Assembly (NCBI RefSeq): GCF_000409775.1
Contig: NZ_KE332377.1
Coordinates: forward strand, 1,088,073 to 1,152,072
Source: Litchfieldella anticariensis FP35 = DSM 16096
GTDB lineage: Bacteria > Pseudomonadota > Gammaproteobacteria > Pseudomonadales > Halomonadaceae
Direction of reading: 5' to 3'
DNA length: 64,000 bases
Below, piece after piece: positions 43,479 to 52,981 of the stretch. Position 1 is the first letter of the stretch; each line of letters opens with the position of its first letter. Position numbers and translations under genes: made by a program. The notes under the pieces are model-generated. The model had not been told where the DNA came from. It did no database searches and saw only the letters and a list, made by a program, of their open reading frames with translations.

Positions 43479-45122
43479 ATGACCAATAAGAAGAATCCCC
43501 CCACCATTCTGAGTGAATCCGAGCAAAGTGCCCGGATCCATGAGGCCATGCGACGTGGAATGTCACGACGTGATGCCTTGAAGACATTCGGCGTCGCCGG
43601 GATGTTCGCTGCCAGCACCGGCGGTCTGCTCGGCAGCAGCCTTGGCTATGCCAGTGAAGGCACCAGTGGGACACCCCAGCGCGGCGGGCGTATCCGCGTC
43701 GCAGCGCATGCCGCCTCGACCTCCGATACACTCGATCCGGCCAAGGGATCGACCGCAATCGACTACGCCCGTCATGAGATGTTCTACAACGGCTTGACCG
43801 AGTTCGACGAGCGACTCATACCGCAGCCGGCGCTAGCCGAGCATTTCGAGACCAGTGACGGCGGCACGACCTGGCTATTCACCTTACGCCGTGGGGTAAC
43901 CTTCCACGATGGCAAACCGCTGAGCGCCGCCGACGTGGTGTTCTCCATCGGCCGCCATCAGGATCCAACCACCGGCTCCAAGGTGATGTCGCTCACCACG
44001 CAGATCGCCGACATCAAGGCACTTGGCAGCCAACAGGTGCAGATCACCCTCAACTCTCCCAACATCGAGCTGCCGGTGATCCTCGCTGTGTCGCACATGA
44101 AGATCGTACCGGAGGGGACCGTCGACTTCTCCAAGGGAATCGGCACCGGTCCCTTCCGTTGCCAGGAGTTCAGCCCCGGGGTACGCTCGATAGGCGTACG
44201 TAATGACAACTACTGGCGGGAAGGACGTCCCTACCTCGACGAGATCGAGATGGTCGGCATCAGCGACGAGCCGTCACGTATCAATGCGCTGCTCTCTGGC
44301 GATGTACAGCTTGTCAATGAAGTCTATGGCCGCTCCGCAGAGCGCATCGAACTCTCCACTGGTCATGCGGTCAAGTCGGTCAATTCAGGCAACTATACCG
44401 ACCTGGTGATGCGTGTCGATCAGGAGCCGACCAGCCGACCAGCGTTCGTTGAGGCGATGAAGTATCTCTTCGACCGCGAGCAGATCAAGCGTGCCATATT
44501 TCGCGACTACGCCGAAATCGCCAATGATCACCCGATTGCATCAAGCAACCCCTACTACTTCGGCGATCTTCCGCAACGCCCCTACGACCCGGATCGTGCC
44601 CGCCATCTGCTCAAGCAGGCAGGTGTAGAGGGTGCACGACTGCCGGTCGTCGCTTCCCCAGCGGCCAGTGGCTCAGAGGATATGGCCGTATTGCTCCAGC
44701 AGTCGGCGCAACAGGCGGGCCTGAATCTGACGATCAACCGAGTGCCTTCCGATGGCTACTGGTCCAACCATTGGATGAAGCATCCACTTGGTTTCGGCAA
44801 TATCAATCCGCGTCCGACCGCCAATATCCTGCTCTCGCAGTTCTTCCAGTCCAGCGCGCCGTGGAATGAATCGGGCTGGAAGAACGAACAGTTCGACCAA
44901 CTGCTGACACTCTCCCGTGCGGAGCCCGATCAAGCGGTACGTAAGCAGATGTATGCCGACATGCAGACCCTGATCCACGAGCACTGCGGTATCGGCATTC
45001 CCGTGTTCATCAACACTATCGATGGCCGCGACAAGCGACTCAAAGGCTACGACCGGACCATCCCGCTCGGTGGCTTCATGGGCTATACGTTCGCCGAGCA
45101 CGTCTGGTGGGACGAAGCCTGA
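43479..45122 (+). CDS. Peptide-type ABC transporter substrate-binding protein 2 (Tat-exported)
   Basis: A 547-residue SBP_bac_5 protein. The N-terminus has a twin-arginine motif, MSRRDALKTFGVAGM (about residues 28-42), then a hydrophobic stretch ending in GYASEG, so export of the folded protein by Tat is expected. Domain signatures FTLRRGVTFHDGKPLSAADV and DEPSRINALLSGDVQ follow. It starts an operon with two permeases and a fused ATPase, although a 147-bp repeat element separates it from the permease genes. Confidence 0.9.
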   Translation: MTNKKNPPTILSESEQSARIHEAMRRGMSRRDALKTFGVAGMFAASTGGLLGSSLGYASEGTSGTPQRGGRIRVAAHAASTSDTLDPAKGSTAIDYARHEMFYNGLTEFDERLIPQPALAEHFETSDGGTTWLFTLRRGVTFHDGKPLSAADVVFSIGRHQDPTTGSKVMSLTTQIADIKALGSQQVQITLNSPNIELPVILAVSHMKIVPEGTVDFSKGIGTGPFRCQEFSPGVRSIGVRNDNYWREGRPYLDEIEMVGISDEPSRINALLSGDVQLVNEVYGRSAERIELSTGHAVKSVNSGNYTDLVMRVDQEPTSRPAFVEAMKYLFDREQIKRAIFRDYAEIANDHPIASSNPYYFGDLPQRPYDPDRARHLLKQAGVEGARLPVVASPAASGSEDMAVLLQQSAQQAGLNLTINRVPSDGYWSNHWMKHPLGFGNINPRPTANILLSQFFQSSAPWNESGWKNEQFDQLLTLSRAEPDQAVRKQMYADMQTLIHEHCGIGIPVFINTIDGRDKRLKGYDRTIPLGGFMGYTFAEHVWWDEA

Positions 45123-45155
45123 TCCTGTCCGCGTGACGCCGGAGGGGTCTCCCAT

Positions 45156-45302
45156 CAGGGTTTGTACGAAAAGTCGCCGAGCGATGGCCAGACAAGGCAA
45201 AAATCAGCGAGAACGCGGAGTTTACGTAGGTGTAAATGAGCATTTCGAGCTGTTTTTTAACGCCGTATGGCCGAGCGCAGGCAGTTTTCGGATAAAGCCT
45301 AG
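45156..45302. repeat. Inverted-repeat element, copy 2 (MITE-like, 147 bp)
   Basis: Same element as 14600-14763. Shared blocks are GTCGCCGAGCGATGGCCAGA, GGTGTAAATGAGCATTT and TTTTTAACGCCGTATG. The left end is CAGGGTTTGTACGAAAA and the right end reads TTTTCGGATAAAGCCTAG. It lies inside an ABC operon, between the binding-protein and first permease genes, with only short spacers on either side. Confidence 0.85.
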
Positions 45303-45364
45303 CGCGTTGGTGGCCCGTCGCCATGACGGGCTGCCGTCCTCGTACACAGAGTCGGAATCAGGTC

Positions 45365-46321
45365 ATGAACAACTCCATCTTCAAGATAGTGCTCGGTCGG
45401 CTGTCGTCGGGGGTATCGACACTGCTGATCGTCTCACTGGTGATTTTCGCTATCACTTCGCTGCTGCCCGGCGATGCCGCGCAGCAGATCCTTGGCCAGT
45501 TCGCCACTCCCGAACAGGTCGCCGCACTACGCATCCAGCTCGGCCTCGATCAACCCGCACCACTGCGTTACCTGAGTTGGCTGGGTGGTCTGCTGAGCGG
45601 TGATCTCGGCCAGTCGGTGAGCAATGCCATGCCGGTCAGCGAATTGATGGCGGGGCGCCTGCCCAATTCGCTGCTGTTGGCCGGCATCACCACTGTAATC
45701 GCGGTGCCAATCGCCCTACTGCTCGGCATCGCGTCGGCAATGTGCCGCGATCGCTTTCTCGATCGGATACTCAACGTCTGCACCCTCTCCATGGTGGCGG
45801 TGCCCGAGTTCCTGGTCGCCACTCTGGCAGTGCTGATCTTTGCCGTGCACCTCGGCTGGCTGCCGGCACTCTCCTATGTCTCGACCGTGGAAGGCATCGG
45901 CGACTTCATCCGTATCTACGCGATGCCGGTGCTGACGCTGTGTGCCGTGCTGGTGGCACAGATGGCACGCATGACCCGCGCAGCCATCATCAACCAACTC
46001 GATAGCCCCTACATCGAGATGGCCCGGCTCAAGGGCATCGGCCCATTGCGGCGGGTACTGAACCACGCATTACCCAATGCGCTGGGGCCGATCGCCAACG
46101 CAGTGGCCCTGAGCCTCTCCTATCTGCTCGGGGGCGTGATCATCGTCGAAACGATCTTCAACTATCCGGGAATCGCCGGCCTGATGGTCGATGCCGTTGC
46201 CAACCGCGACCTGGCTCTCGTACAGGCCTGCGCCATGCTGTTCTGTACCGCCTACCTGGTGCTGGTACTCATTGCCGATCTCTGTGCCATTCTCTCCAAC
46301 CCGAGGCTGAGACACCAATGA
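45365..46321 (+). CDS. Peptide-type ABC transporter permease 2B (DppB-like)
   Basis: A 318-residue permease. It has an N-terminal helix (SLVIFAITSLLPGDAA), the LRIQLGLDQPAPLRYLSWLG region, several transmembrane helices and the EAA loop around ARLKGIGPLRRVLNHALPNAL. It overlaps the next permease gene by four bases (ATGA). The start at 45365 follows the repeat element by about 60 bp; its ribosome binding site is weak (CAGG). Confidence 0.9.
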   Translation: MNNSIFKIVLGRLSSGVSTLLIVSLVIFAITSLLPGDAAQQILGQFATPEQVAALRIQLGLDQPAPLRYLSWLGGLLSGDLGQSVSNAMPVSELMAGRLPNSLLLAGITTVIAVPIALLLGIASAMCRDRFLDRILNVCTLSMVAVPEFLVATLAVLIFAVHLGWLPALSYVSTVEGIGDFIRIYAMPVLTLCAVLVAQMARMTRAAIINQLDSPYIEMARLKGIGPLRRVLNHALPNALGPIANAVALSLSYLLGGVIIVETIFNYPGIAGLMVDAVANRDLALVQACAMLFCTAYLVLVLIADLCAILSNPRLRHQ

Positions 46322-47202
46322 ACAACTCCATACTGGACTCACGACGCCCGTCGTCAGAGCCGGAATCGCGAGTTTCGGCCGCGCGGCGGCATGTCAAGCC
46401 ACTCAACCTGACCCGCTGGATCGGCGCAACGCTGGTCATCTTCTGGCTGTTGGTGGCAATTTTCGGCCCGATGCTGGCACCCCATCCGGTCGGTGCACTG
46501 GTGGCCGACGACATGTATTCCGGGGCCAGTGCCGCGTTCCCGCTGGGTACCGATTATCTCGGCCGCGACATGCTCAGCCGGATCCTCCATGGTGCCCGCT
46601 ATACCGTGGGGTTGGCACTGATCGCGGCGGTACTCTCCAGCTTGATCGGCGCGAGCCTCGGCATGCTGGCGGCACTCGCGCCACGTTGGCTCGATGAATC
46701 GGTGAGTCGACTCAATGATGCGCTAATCTCGATCCCCAGCAAGATGCTGGCGCTGGTGATGGTTTCCGCCTTTGGCGCTTCGATCCCGTTGCTGATCGTG
46801 ACAGCGGTGATCAGCTATGCACCCGGCGCCTTCCGCATCTCCCGCAGCCTCGCCGCCAACATCGCGACGCTGGAATACGTGCAGGTTGCCCGTACCCGCG
46901 GCGAGGGCAAGCTCTACATTGCCGCCGTCGAGGTATTGCCGAACATGTTCCATCCGGTGCTCACCGACATGGGCATGCGCTTCGTGTTCATCGTGCTGCT
47001 GCTCAGCGGCATGAGCTTCCTCGGCCTCGGCGTACAGCCACCGATGGCCGACCTGGGCTCGCTGGTACGGGAAAATATCGGTGGCTTGAGCCAAGGGGCG
47101 CTGGCGGTGATCGGGCCGGCTCTCGCGATCGGCACGCTGACCATTGGCGCCAATCTGCTGATCGACAGCCTTTCCGCGAACCGCGGACAACAGGGAGAAT
47201 GA
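46318..47202 (+). CDS. Peptide-type ABC transporter permease 2C (DppC-like)
   Basis: A 294-residue permease with an N-terminal helix (WIGATLVIFWLLVAIFGP), then FPLGTDYLGRDMLSRILHGA and the EAA loop VARTRGEGKLYIAAVEVLPN. Partner of the upstream permease. Five bases separate it from the fused ATPase gene. Confidence 0.92.
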   Translation: MNNSILDSRRPSSEPESRVSAARRHVKPLNLTRWIGATLVIFWLLVAIFGPMLAPHPVGALVADDMYSGASAAFPLGTDYLGRDMLSRILHGARYTVGLALIAAVLSSLIGASLGMLAALAPRWLDESVSRLNDALISIPSKMLALVMVSAFGASIPLLIVTAVISYAPGAFRISRSLAANIATLEYVQVARTRGEGKLYIAAVEVLPNMFHPVLTDMGMRFVFIVLLLSGMSFLGLGVQPPMADLGSLVRENIGGLSQGALAVIGPALAIGTLTIGANLLIDSLSANRGQQGE

Positions 47203-47206
47203 CGCC

Positions 47207-48862
47207 ATGATGGGAGAACCACTCGACGTTCGTGATCTGCACGTTACCGCAATCACTCCGAATGGCGATGAGATCGATATCGTCAAGCAGGTCAGCTTTT
47301 CCCTCACCCAAGGAGAGGTGCTGGCGCTGATCGGCGAGTCCGGCTCGGGCAAGACCACCATTGCGCTTTCGCTGCTGGGCTATGCCCGACGCGGCTGTCG
47401 TATCTCCGGTGGCAGCATACGGCTGGGCGAAAGCAGCATTCTTGATCTGCCCCCTGCTGCCCTGCGCGATTTGCGCGGTCATCGGGTCTCCTATATCGCG
47501 CAGAGCGCCGCCGCCTCGTTCAACCCGGCCAAGTGCTTGATGGAGCAAGTGATCGAAGGCGCGTTGCGGCATGGGGTGATGTCACGCCGAGACGCGGAAG
47601 CAAAGGCGGTCGAACTATTCCGTGAGCTCGCCCTGCCTGATCCCGAGGGGATCGGTTCACGCTATCCGCATCAGGTCTCCGGCGGCCAGCTACAGCGCCT
47701 GATGGCGGCCATGGCCCTGATCACCGACCCGGCGCTGGTCATCCTCGACGAGCCCACCACCGCACTCGACGTGACCACCCAGATCGAGGTGTTGCGCGCC
47801 TTCAAGCGAGTGGTGCGCGAGCGCGGGACCACGGCGATCTATGTTTCCCACGATCTTGCCGTGGTGGCCCAGATGGCCGATCGAGTGCTGGTGCTCAACG
47901 GTGGCGAGATCCAGGAGCAGGGTGACATCGATCAGATCCTCGACCGTCCCAGTCATCCCTATACCAAGAGCTTGCTCGAAGCGGCACGCCCCGAGGAGAG
48001 GCTGACGCCACCCACTCTGGAACGCCAGGGTGAGCTGCTGAGGATCGACGACTGGCAGGTGGGTTACGGCCAGCGCGACGCCCAGGGCATTCCCGCCAAG
48101 GTGGTACTCGACGACATCTCATTGTGCCTCGAACGCGGCCAGGCGCTGGGGGTGATCGGCGAATCGGGTTCCGGCAAGTCGACCCTGGCCATGGCCGTTG
48201 CCGGCCTGACCGCCCACTCCCGAGGGGAAGTCGTGTTCAACGGCCAGGAGCTCTCAACCACGCTGCGAGGGCGGACTCCCGATCAGTTTCGCCGCATCCA
48301 GATGGTCTTCCAGAGTGCCGACAATGCGCTCAATCCGGCGCATAACGTCGAACGGATCCTGACCCGTCCCCTGCGCACTTACTTCAAACTCGATGAAGAA
48401 GAGCGTCGCCGCCGCGTACGCGAATTGATGGATCTGGTGAAATTGCCACACTCGCTGCTCAGCCGCCGGCCCGGGGAACTTTCCGGTGGCCAGAAACAGC
48501 GCGTCAACCTCGCGCGGGCACTGGCGGCGAAGCCCGACCTACTGCTCTGCGACGAAGTCACCTCGGCGCTCGATACGGTGGTCGGTGCGGCGATCCTGGA
48601 GTTGCTGGTCGAGCTCAGAAGCAAACTCGGTGTCTCGTTGCTGTTCATCAGCCACGACATTTCGACGGTACGCGCGCTGTGTGACGACGTGATGGTGCTC
48701 TACAAGGGGCAGTGCGTGGAGAGCGGTGACTGTGCTTCGGTGATCGCCTCACCTCAGCATCCTTACACCCAAAAGCTGATCGGTTCGGTGCCCGAGTTGC
48801 GTCGCGGCTGGCTGGAATCACGGCCAAGTTTCGCTTCGCTCGAGCAAGATTGCGTAGCATAG
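47207..48862 (+). CDS. Fused double ABC ATPase of the peptide transporter
   Basis: A 551-residue protein with two complete ABC domains in tandem, replacing the separate DppD and DppF chains. Domain 1 has GESGSGKTTIAL, VSGGQLQR and [11 protein letters not shown]; domain 2 (from about residue 285) has [20 protein letters not shown] and LLLCDEVTSALD. Unlike the ATPases of operon 1, neither half has the Cys-rich extension. Last gene of the operon. Confidence 0.93.
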   Translation: MMGEPLDVRDLHVTAITPNGDEIDIVKQVSFSLTQGEVLALIGESGSGKTTIALSLLGYARRGCRISGGSIRLGESSILDLPPAALRDLRGHRVSYIAQSAAASFNPAKCLMEQVIEGALRHGVMSRRDAEAKAVELFRELALPDPEGIGSRYPHQVSGGQLQRLMAAMALITDPALVILDEPTTALDVTTQIEVLRAFKRVVRERGTTAIYVSHDLAVVAQMADRVLVLNGGEIQEQGDIDQILDRPSHPYTKSLLEAARPEERLTPPTLERQGELLRIDDWQVGYGQRDAQGIPAKVVLDDISLCLERGQALGVIGESGSGKSTLAMAVAGLTAHSRGEVVFNGQELSTTLRGRTPDQFRRIQMVFQSADNALNPAHNVERILTRPLRTYFKLDEEERRRRVRELMDLVKLPHSLLSRRPGELSGGQKQRVNLARALAAKPDLLLCDEVTSALDTVVGAAILELLVELRSKLGVSLLFISHDISTVRALCDDVMVLYKGQCVESGDCASVIASPQHPYTQKLIGSVPELRRGWLESRPSFASLEQDCVA

Positions 48863-48890
48863 CACCCACACCCTCTACCTCGATAGCAGC

Positions 48891-48920
48891 GATACCCTGA
48901 TCGATAACGATCAGGGTATC
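48891..48920. terminator. Bidirectional hairpin between convergent ABC operons
   Basis: A 13-bp perfect stem, GATACCCTGATCG / CGATCAGGGTATC, with an ATAA loop. It lies 29 bp after the fused ATPase stop and 10 bp before the stop of the opposing gene. Confidence 0.75.
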
Positions 48921-48929
48921 GTCATGGCA

Positions 48930-49736
48930 CTACGCGCCTTGGGAACACGATTCGGCAGCCAATCGGGTAAATGTCTTGCCCTTCTCCGCCACGCTGTCGA
49001 CGATGACCTGCCCGAGTCCACGCGAGCATGGCTCGATACGCGCCTCGACGTGGTAGACCTCGCGCAAGAGAGCGGACGTGATCACCTCGGATGAAGGACC
49101 ACAGGTGATCATCTGGCCGTTGGCAATGACCAGGGTCTGATCGGCAAAGCGTAGCGCATGATTGAGGTCATGCAGGGCGATCAGCACCACCATGCCGCGC
49201 AGGCGAGCAAGACTCCTCACATGGGTCAGCACTTCCATTTGCCGCGAGAGGTCGAGCGCCGATGTCGGCTCATCCATCAGCAGGATATCCGGTTCTCGTA
49301 CGAGCGACTGCGCCAAGCTTGCGAGCTGTCGCTGACCACCGGACAGTTCCCCAATGTTCTTGAAGGCAATACCTGAGATGCCGAGTGCATCCATAGTCTC
49401 GTCGATGTACTTGAGATCATCATCACCAACGGACCAGGAAGAACCTTGCTTGCGTGCGAGCAGGATCGATTCGTAGACGGTGAGTACCGAGTTGGCCGAG
49501 GTGTCCTGCGGCATGTAGCAGACAGCATCCTGCTCCTGCTTCACCCCTTCGATATGCACCTGCCCTGGCCCTCGCAGCAGTCCGGCGATGCGCTTGAAGA
49601 GCGTCGACTTGCCCGCCGCATTGGGGCCGATCACGGCCACTACCTCGCCGCAGGTAAAGGCCGGCGTCGTCACGCCCTGGACCAGGAGTTTCCTGCCGTA
49701 AGACGCGCCGATATCATCCAGCCGAAGGGTTACCAT
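48930..49736 (-). CDS. Siderophore-type ABC transporter ATP-binding protein (FecE/FhuC-like)
   Basis: A 268-residue ATPase with Walker A GPNAAGKSTLF, signature LSGGQRQLA, Walker B ILLMDEPTSALD and the switch His in LIALHDLNHAL. Closest in style to FecE, FepC and FhuC, which power uptake of ferric siderophores or corrinoids across the inner membrane. It overlaps the permease gene by seven bases. Confidence 0.9.
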   Translation of the reverse strand: MVTLRLDDIGASYGRKLLVQGVTTPAFTCGEVVAVIGPNAAGKSTLFKRIAGLLRGPGQVHIEGVKQEQDAVCYMPQDTSANSVLTVYESILLARKQGSSWSVGDDDLKYIDETMDALGISGIAFKNIGELSGGQRQLASLAQSLVREPDILLMDEPTSALDLSRQMEVLTHVRSLARLRGMVVLIALHDLNHALRFADQTLVIANGQMITCGPSSEVITSALLREVYHVEARIEPCSRGLGQVIVDSVAEKGKTFTRLAAESCSQGA

Positions 49737-50803
49737 GAGCGCCTCGTGTTGGAGAGGATGAGGGAGATGAAGAAGGGAATGCCGATGAGCGATGTGACGA
49801 CACCGATCGGAAAGATGGTTCCGGGCACGAGGGCCTTACTGAGCACGGAGCTGGCGGAAAGGATAAGTGCCCCGGACAGCGCAGAGGCTGGCAGGAAAAA
49901 GCGCTGATCCTCACCGATCAGCATCCGAGCGATATGAGGCCCCACGAGCCCGATAAAACCGATCGTGCCGACGAAGGCCACGGGTATGGCAGCCAGCAGA
50001 CTCACCATCATCAGCGTTTCCAAGCGCAACCGCGTAACCTTGATACCAAAGCTCGCCGCTTTTTCCTCGCCCAGCCTGAGCGCCGTCAGCGCCCAGGCGC
50101 GTCGTGCAAAGATGGGCAATACGACGAGCAAAGCGAATGTGGTGATGGCGAGCTTCGGCCAGGTCGCCTTGGTCAGGCTTCCCATGGTCCAGAAGACGAC
50201 CGCGGCCAGGGCCTGCGAAGAAGCGAGGAACTGGACGAGCGCCAGCAGGGCATTGAAAGTGAATACCAACGCGATGCCCAGCAGCACGATGGTCTCGACC
50301 GTCACGCCACGCTTGATGCTTAGCAGATGGATGAGAAGCGCCGCCAACATGGCCATGACGAAGGCGTTGATCGGTACCACGTAGGCGATGGCCGCGGGAA
50401 TGATGGCTACACCGAAAGCCAGCGCCAAGGCTGCACCGAAACTCGCGGCGGCCGAGATGCCTAGCGTGAATGGGCTGGCAAGCGGGTTGTTGAGGATGGT
50501 CTGCATCTGTGCGCCCGCCACGCTGAGCGCCGCGCCGACGACCACGGCCATCAGAGCCACCGGCATGCGGATCTCCCACACCACGACGCGCACCTGCTGG
50601 CTCACGCTGCCGGGAGCGAGCAGCGCCCGCACGACCTCGTCGAGGCCATAACGGGCGGGACCGAGTGCCAAATCGACACACAGGCTGAAGATCAGCGCCA
50701 AGCCGAGTCCCAGCAGGATCAGTTGTCGCCGCCTGACCAAGGCGCGGTAGCGACTGCGTTCCACGCCTGTGGCCGATTCGGCGCTAGCCATGGGCTCACT
50801 CAT
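49730..50803 (-). CDS. FecCD family ABC transporter permease
   Basis: A 357-residue FecCD permease with about ten hydrophobic segments and the family signatures RMPVALMAVVVGAALSVAGAQMQ near residue 80 (here in two parts, RMPVALMAVVVGAAL and SVAGAQMQ), NPLASPFTLGIS, and GFIGLVGPHIARMLIG. A single gene implies a homodimeric channel. It overlaps both neighbours, so the three genes form one operon. Confidence 0.92.
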   Translation of the reverse strand: MSEPMASAESATGVERSRYRALVRRRQLILLGLGLALIFSLCVDLALGPARYGLDEVVRALLAPGSVSQQVRVVVWEIRMPVALMAVVVGAALSVAGAQMQTILNNPLASPFTLGISAAASFGAALALAFGVAIIPAAIAYVVPINAFVMAMLAALLIHLLSIKRGVTVETIVLLGIALVFTFNALLALVQFLASSQALAAVVFWTMGSLTKATWPKLAITTFALLVVLPIFARRAWALTALRLGEEKAASFGIKVTRLRLETLMMVSLLAAIPVAFVGTIGFIGLVGPHIARMLIGEDQRFFLPASALSGALILSASSVLSKALVPGTIFPIGVVTSLIGIPFFISLILSNTRRSW

Positions 50804-51932
50804 CGGTTAGCGAGACCCAATAGCCGGGCCGATAGCTGACCGGGAGGAACCTTTCGTGCAGTTCGCGGAAGGTCGCCTCGGGATCGAGATCGGTGAAGAG
50901 CTCGGGATGCAGCCACTTCGCCATCTGCTGGATGGCGACGAACTGATAGGGGCTGTTGTAGAACTGGTGCCAGATGGCATGCATCTGCCCCGTCTCGACG
51001 GCCGCCACACCGGTCATCGCCGGCCGCTCGGTCAGCGCTTCGAGCTTGCGCAGCGCTTCCGCTTCGTTCTGGCCTGGACCGACGCCGACCCAGTTGCCAC
51101 CGGGCACATAGGCTTCCCAATAACCGCCGGTGACGATGACCTGGTCTGGGTTGGAGGCAATGATCTGCTCGGGGTTGAGCGTACCGAAGGTGCCAGGAAT
51201 GATGTCCTTGGCAATGTTCTCCCCGCCGGCCATTTCGACGAACTTGCCGAAATTATCGTCGCCGAAGGTCATGCAACAATCGTCTGAATAGCCGCCAGCA
51301 CGGTCGATGAAGACGCTGGGACGCTCTGGATCCGCCTCTTCGATGACATCGGTGACGCGACGGATCTGGGCAGCGCGCCAAGTGGAGAACTCCTCGGCCC
51401 TTTTCTCTTCACCAAACAGTTGGCCGAAAAGACGCATGCTCGGCTCGGTATTGGCGAAGGGATGCTCCCGAAAGTCGACATAGACTACGGGAATGCCGGC
51501 GGCGTCGAGCTTCTCGATATATCGGGCGTCTTCCGTCGCCTGCTTCGACTCGATGTTCATGATCACCACATCGGGATCGAGGGCAACCGCCTGCTCCACG
51601 TCGAAGGTGCCGTCCTTGAAGCCACCAAAGGTCGGAATCTCCGCCATCTGTGGAAATTGCTCGAGATAGATGGCGTAGTTGTCGGGATCGGCCTGGCTAA
51701 AATCCTCACGCCAACCGACCACGCGTTCAAAGGGGTTGGCCGTGTCGAGCGCAGCCACGAGATAGATCTGCCGCCCTTCCCCCAGAATGACCCGTTGTAC
51801 CGGAACATCCACCTCGACCTGTCGGCCAGCGACATCGGTCACCGTGACGGTCTCCGCCTGCGCTTGGAGAGTCGGGGACAAGGCGACGAAAAAGGCGATT
51901 GCGGCACCTGCCGCAAGCTTGCGGAGATTCAT
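50796..51932 (-). CDS. Siderophore-type ABC transporter substrate-binding protein
   Basis: A 378-residue class III binding protein. The signal peptide is at residues 1-26 (LAAGAAIAFFVALSPTLQAQA). VTVTDVAGRQVEVDVPVQRV opens the mature part, and IIASNPDQVIVTGG lies in the second lobe, giving the two-lobed fold of FhuD/FepB-like proteins. The ligand could be an iron-siderophore or another chelate. No TonB receptor gene is adjacent, and I see no clear Fur box upstream. First gene of the operon. Confidence 0.88.
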   Translation of the reverse strand: MNLRKLAAGAAIAFFVALSPTLQAQAETVTVTDVAGRQVEVDVPVQRVILGEGRQIYLVAALDTANPFERVVGWREDFSQADPDNYAIYLEQFPQMAEIPTFGGFKDGTFDVEQAVALDPDVVIMNIESKQATEDARYIEKLDAAGIPVVYVDFREHPFANTEPSMRLFGQLFGEEKRAEEFSTWRAAQIRRVTDVIEEADPERPSVFIDRAGGYSDDCCMTFGDDNFGKFVEMAGGENIAKDIIPGTFGTLNPEQIIASNPDQVIVTGGYWEAYVPGGNWVGVGPGQNEAEALRKLEALTERPAMTGVAAVETGQMHAIWHQFYNSPYQFVAIQQMAKWLHPELFTDLDPEATFRELHERFLPVSYRPGYWVSLTDE

Positions 51933-52000
51933 GGCGGTCTCATGTGTGATTGGGAAATGCGCGGACTTTATCGCGAACGCGACATATTCTCAAGCGCAAA

Positions 52001-52095
52001 AAGAAGGAAGAAGGAAGCCGTAAGCCGTGAAGTCTGCCTGATGCCATGGAAGTCCCGATTTTTCTTATAGCTTATGGCTTACAGCTCTCTTCTTG
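52001..52095. repeat. Imperfect inverted repeat upstream of trmJ
   Basis: A left arm around AAGAAGGAAGCCGTAAGCC (52007-52025) and a right arm around GGCTTACAGCTCTCTTCTT (52077-52095) form an imperfect dyad about 25 bp long on each side. The composition (GTAAGCC and GGCTTAC with purine-rich flanks) looks like a dispersed intergenic repeat. Only this copy was noticed. Confidence 0.4.
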
Positions 52096-52147
52096 CTAGG
52101 TACACTCTCTTCAGCTCGCTTCCGCCACCGCTGTCTCGATACCCACC

Positions 52148-52885
52148 ATGCTCTCGAATATCCGCATCGTTCTCGTCCAGACCTTCCATCCCGGCAATAT
52201 CGGGCAAACCGCCAGGGCAATGAAAACCATGGGGCTGACCGACCTGGTATTGGTCAATCCTCGCTGCTTTCCGGATGACGAGGCAACGCGCCTGGCCGCA
52301 GGGGCCGAAGATGTCATTGATGCGGCGCGGGTGGCAGAGACGCTGAGCGACGCCGTTGGCGATTGCGTACAGGTGGTTGGGGCCAGCGCCCGACTGAGAA
52401 GCATGCCATTACCGCATTACGACGAACCCGATGAGATGGCCCGCGATGTGGTGGAAAAGGCCATCACGGACCCGGTGGCGCTGGTGTTCGGACGTGAGCG
52501 CTTCGGACTGACCAACGACGAGATCGGCCACTGCAGCCATCAGGTGAGCATTCCTGCCAACCCCGACTACGGCATTCTCAACCTGTCACAGGCGGTGCAG
52601 GTATTGGCCTATGAGGTATTTCGTGCCTGGCGTCGCCGTCCCGGAAGTGGCTTCATCCCGCAACGACCAGCGCACGACCGTCCGCCGACACACGAGCAGC
52701 TACATCATTTCCATAGCCACCTGTCACGGGTGATGCAGGCTAGCGGCTTCCTGACCCAGCCACATGCCCATACCGAGAAACAGCTTCAAGCGCTGTTTGC
52801 CCGCGCACAGCCCAGCCGCAAGGAGCTTTCGCTGTTACGCGGCCTGCTCAGCGCCTTAGAGCCAAAAGATGCGGGTGAGAACTGA
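52148..52885 (+). CDS. trmJ: tRNA (cytidine/uridine-2'-O-)-methyltransferase TrmJ
   Basis: A 245-residue SPOUT methyltransferase. Conserved motifs are NIRIVLVQTFHPGNIGQTAR at the N-terminus, VFGRERFGLTNDEI in motif 2, and PDYGILNLSQAVQVLAYE in the knotted SAM site. TrmJ methylates the 2'-O of nucleotide 32 in several tRNAs. A C-terminal helical extension matches the bacterial enzyme. It is monocistronic here. Confidence 0.95.
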   Translation: MLSNIRIVLVQTFHPGNIGQTARAMKTMGLTDLVLVNPRCFPDDEATRLAAGAEDVIDAARVAETLSDAVGDCVQVVGASARLRSMPLPHYDEPDEMARDVVEKAITDPVALVFGRERFGLTNDEIGHCSHQVSIPANPDYGILNLSQAVQVLAYEVFRAWRRRPGSGFIPQRPAHDRPPTHEQLHHFHSHLSRVMQASGFLTQPHAHTEKQLQALFARAQPSRKELSLLRGLLSALEPKDAGEN

Positions 52886-52981
52886 AACCACCTAAAACTC
52901 GGAATCGACTCCAGCGTTGCTTGACTAATATTCATGCCCCATCGCGAAGGTAGCCTCGCGCGAGTTTGCAGGTAGTGGAGT

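Noticed and set aside
51933-52147. Fur box before the siderophore-type binding-protein gene
   Set aside because: No GATAATGATAATCATTATC-like sequence could be found by eye.
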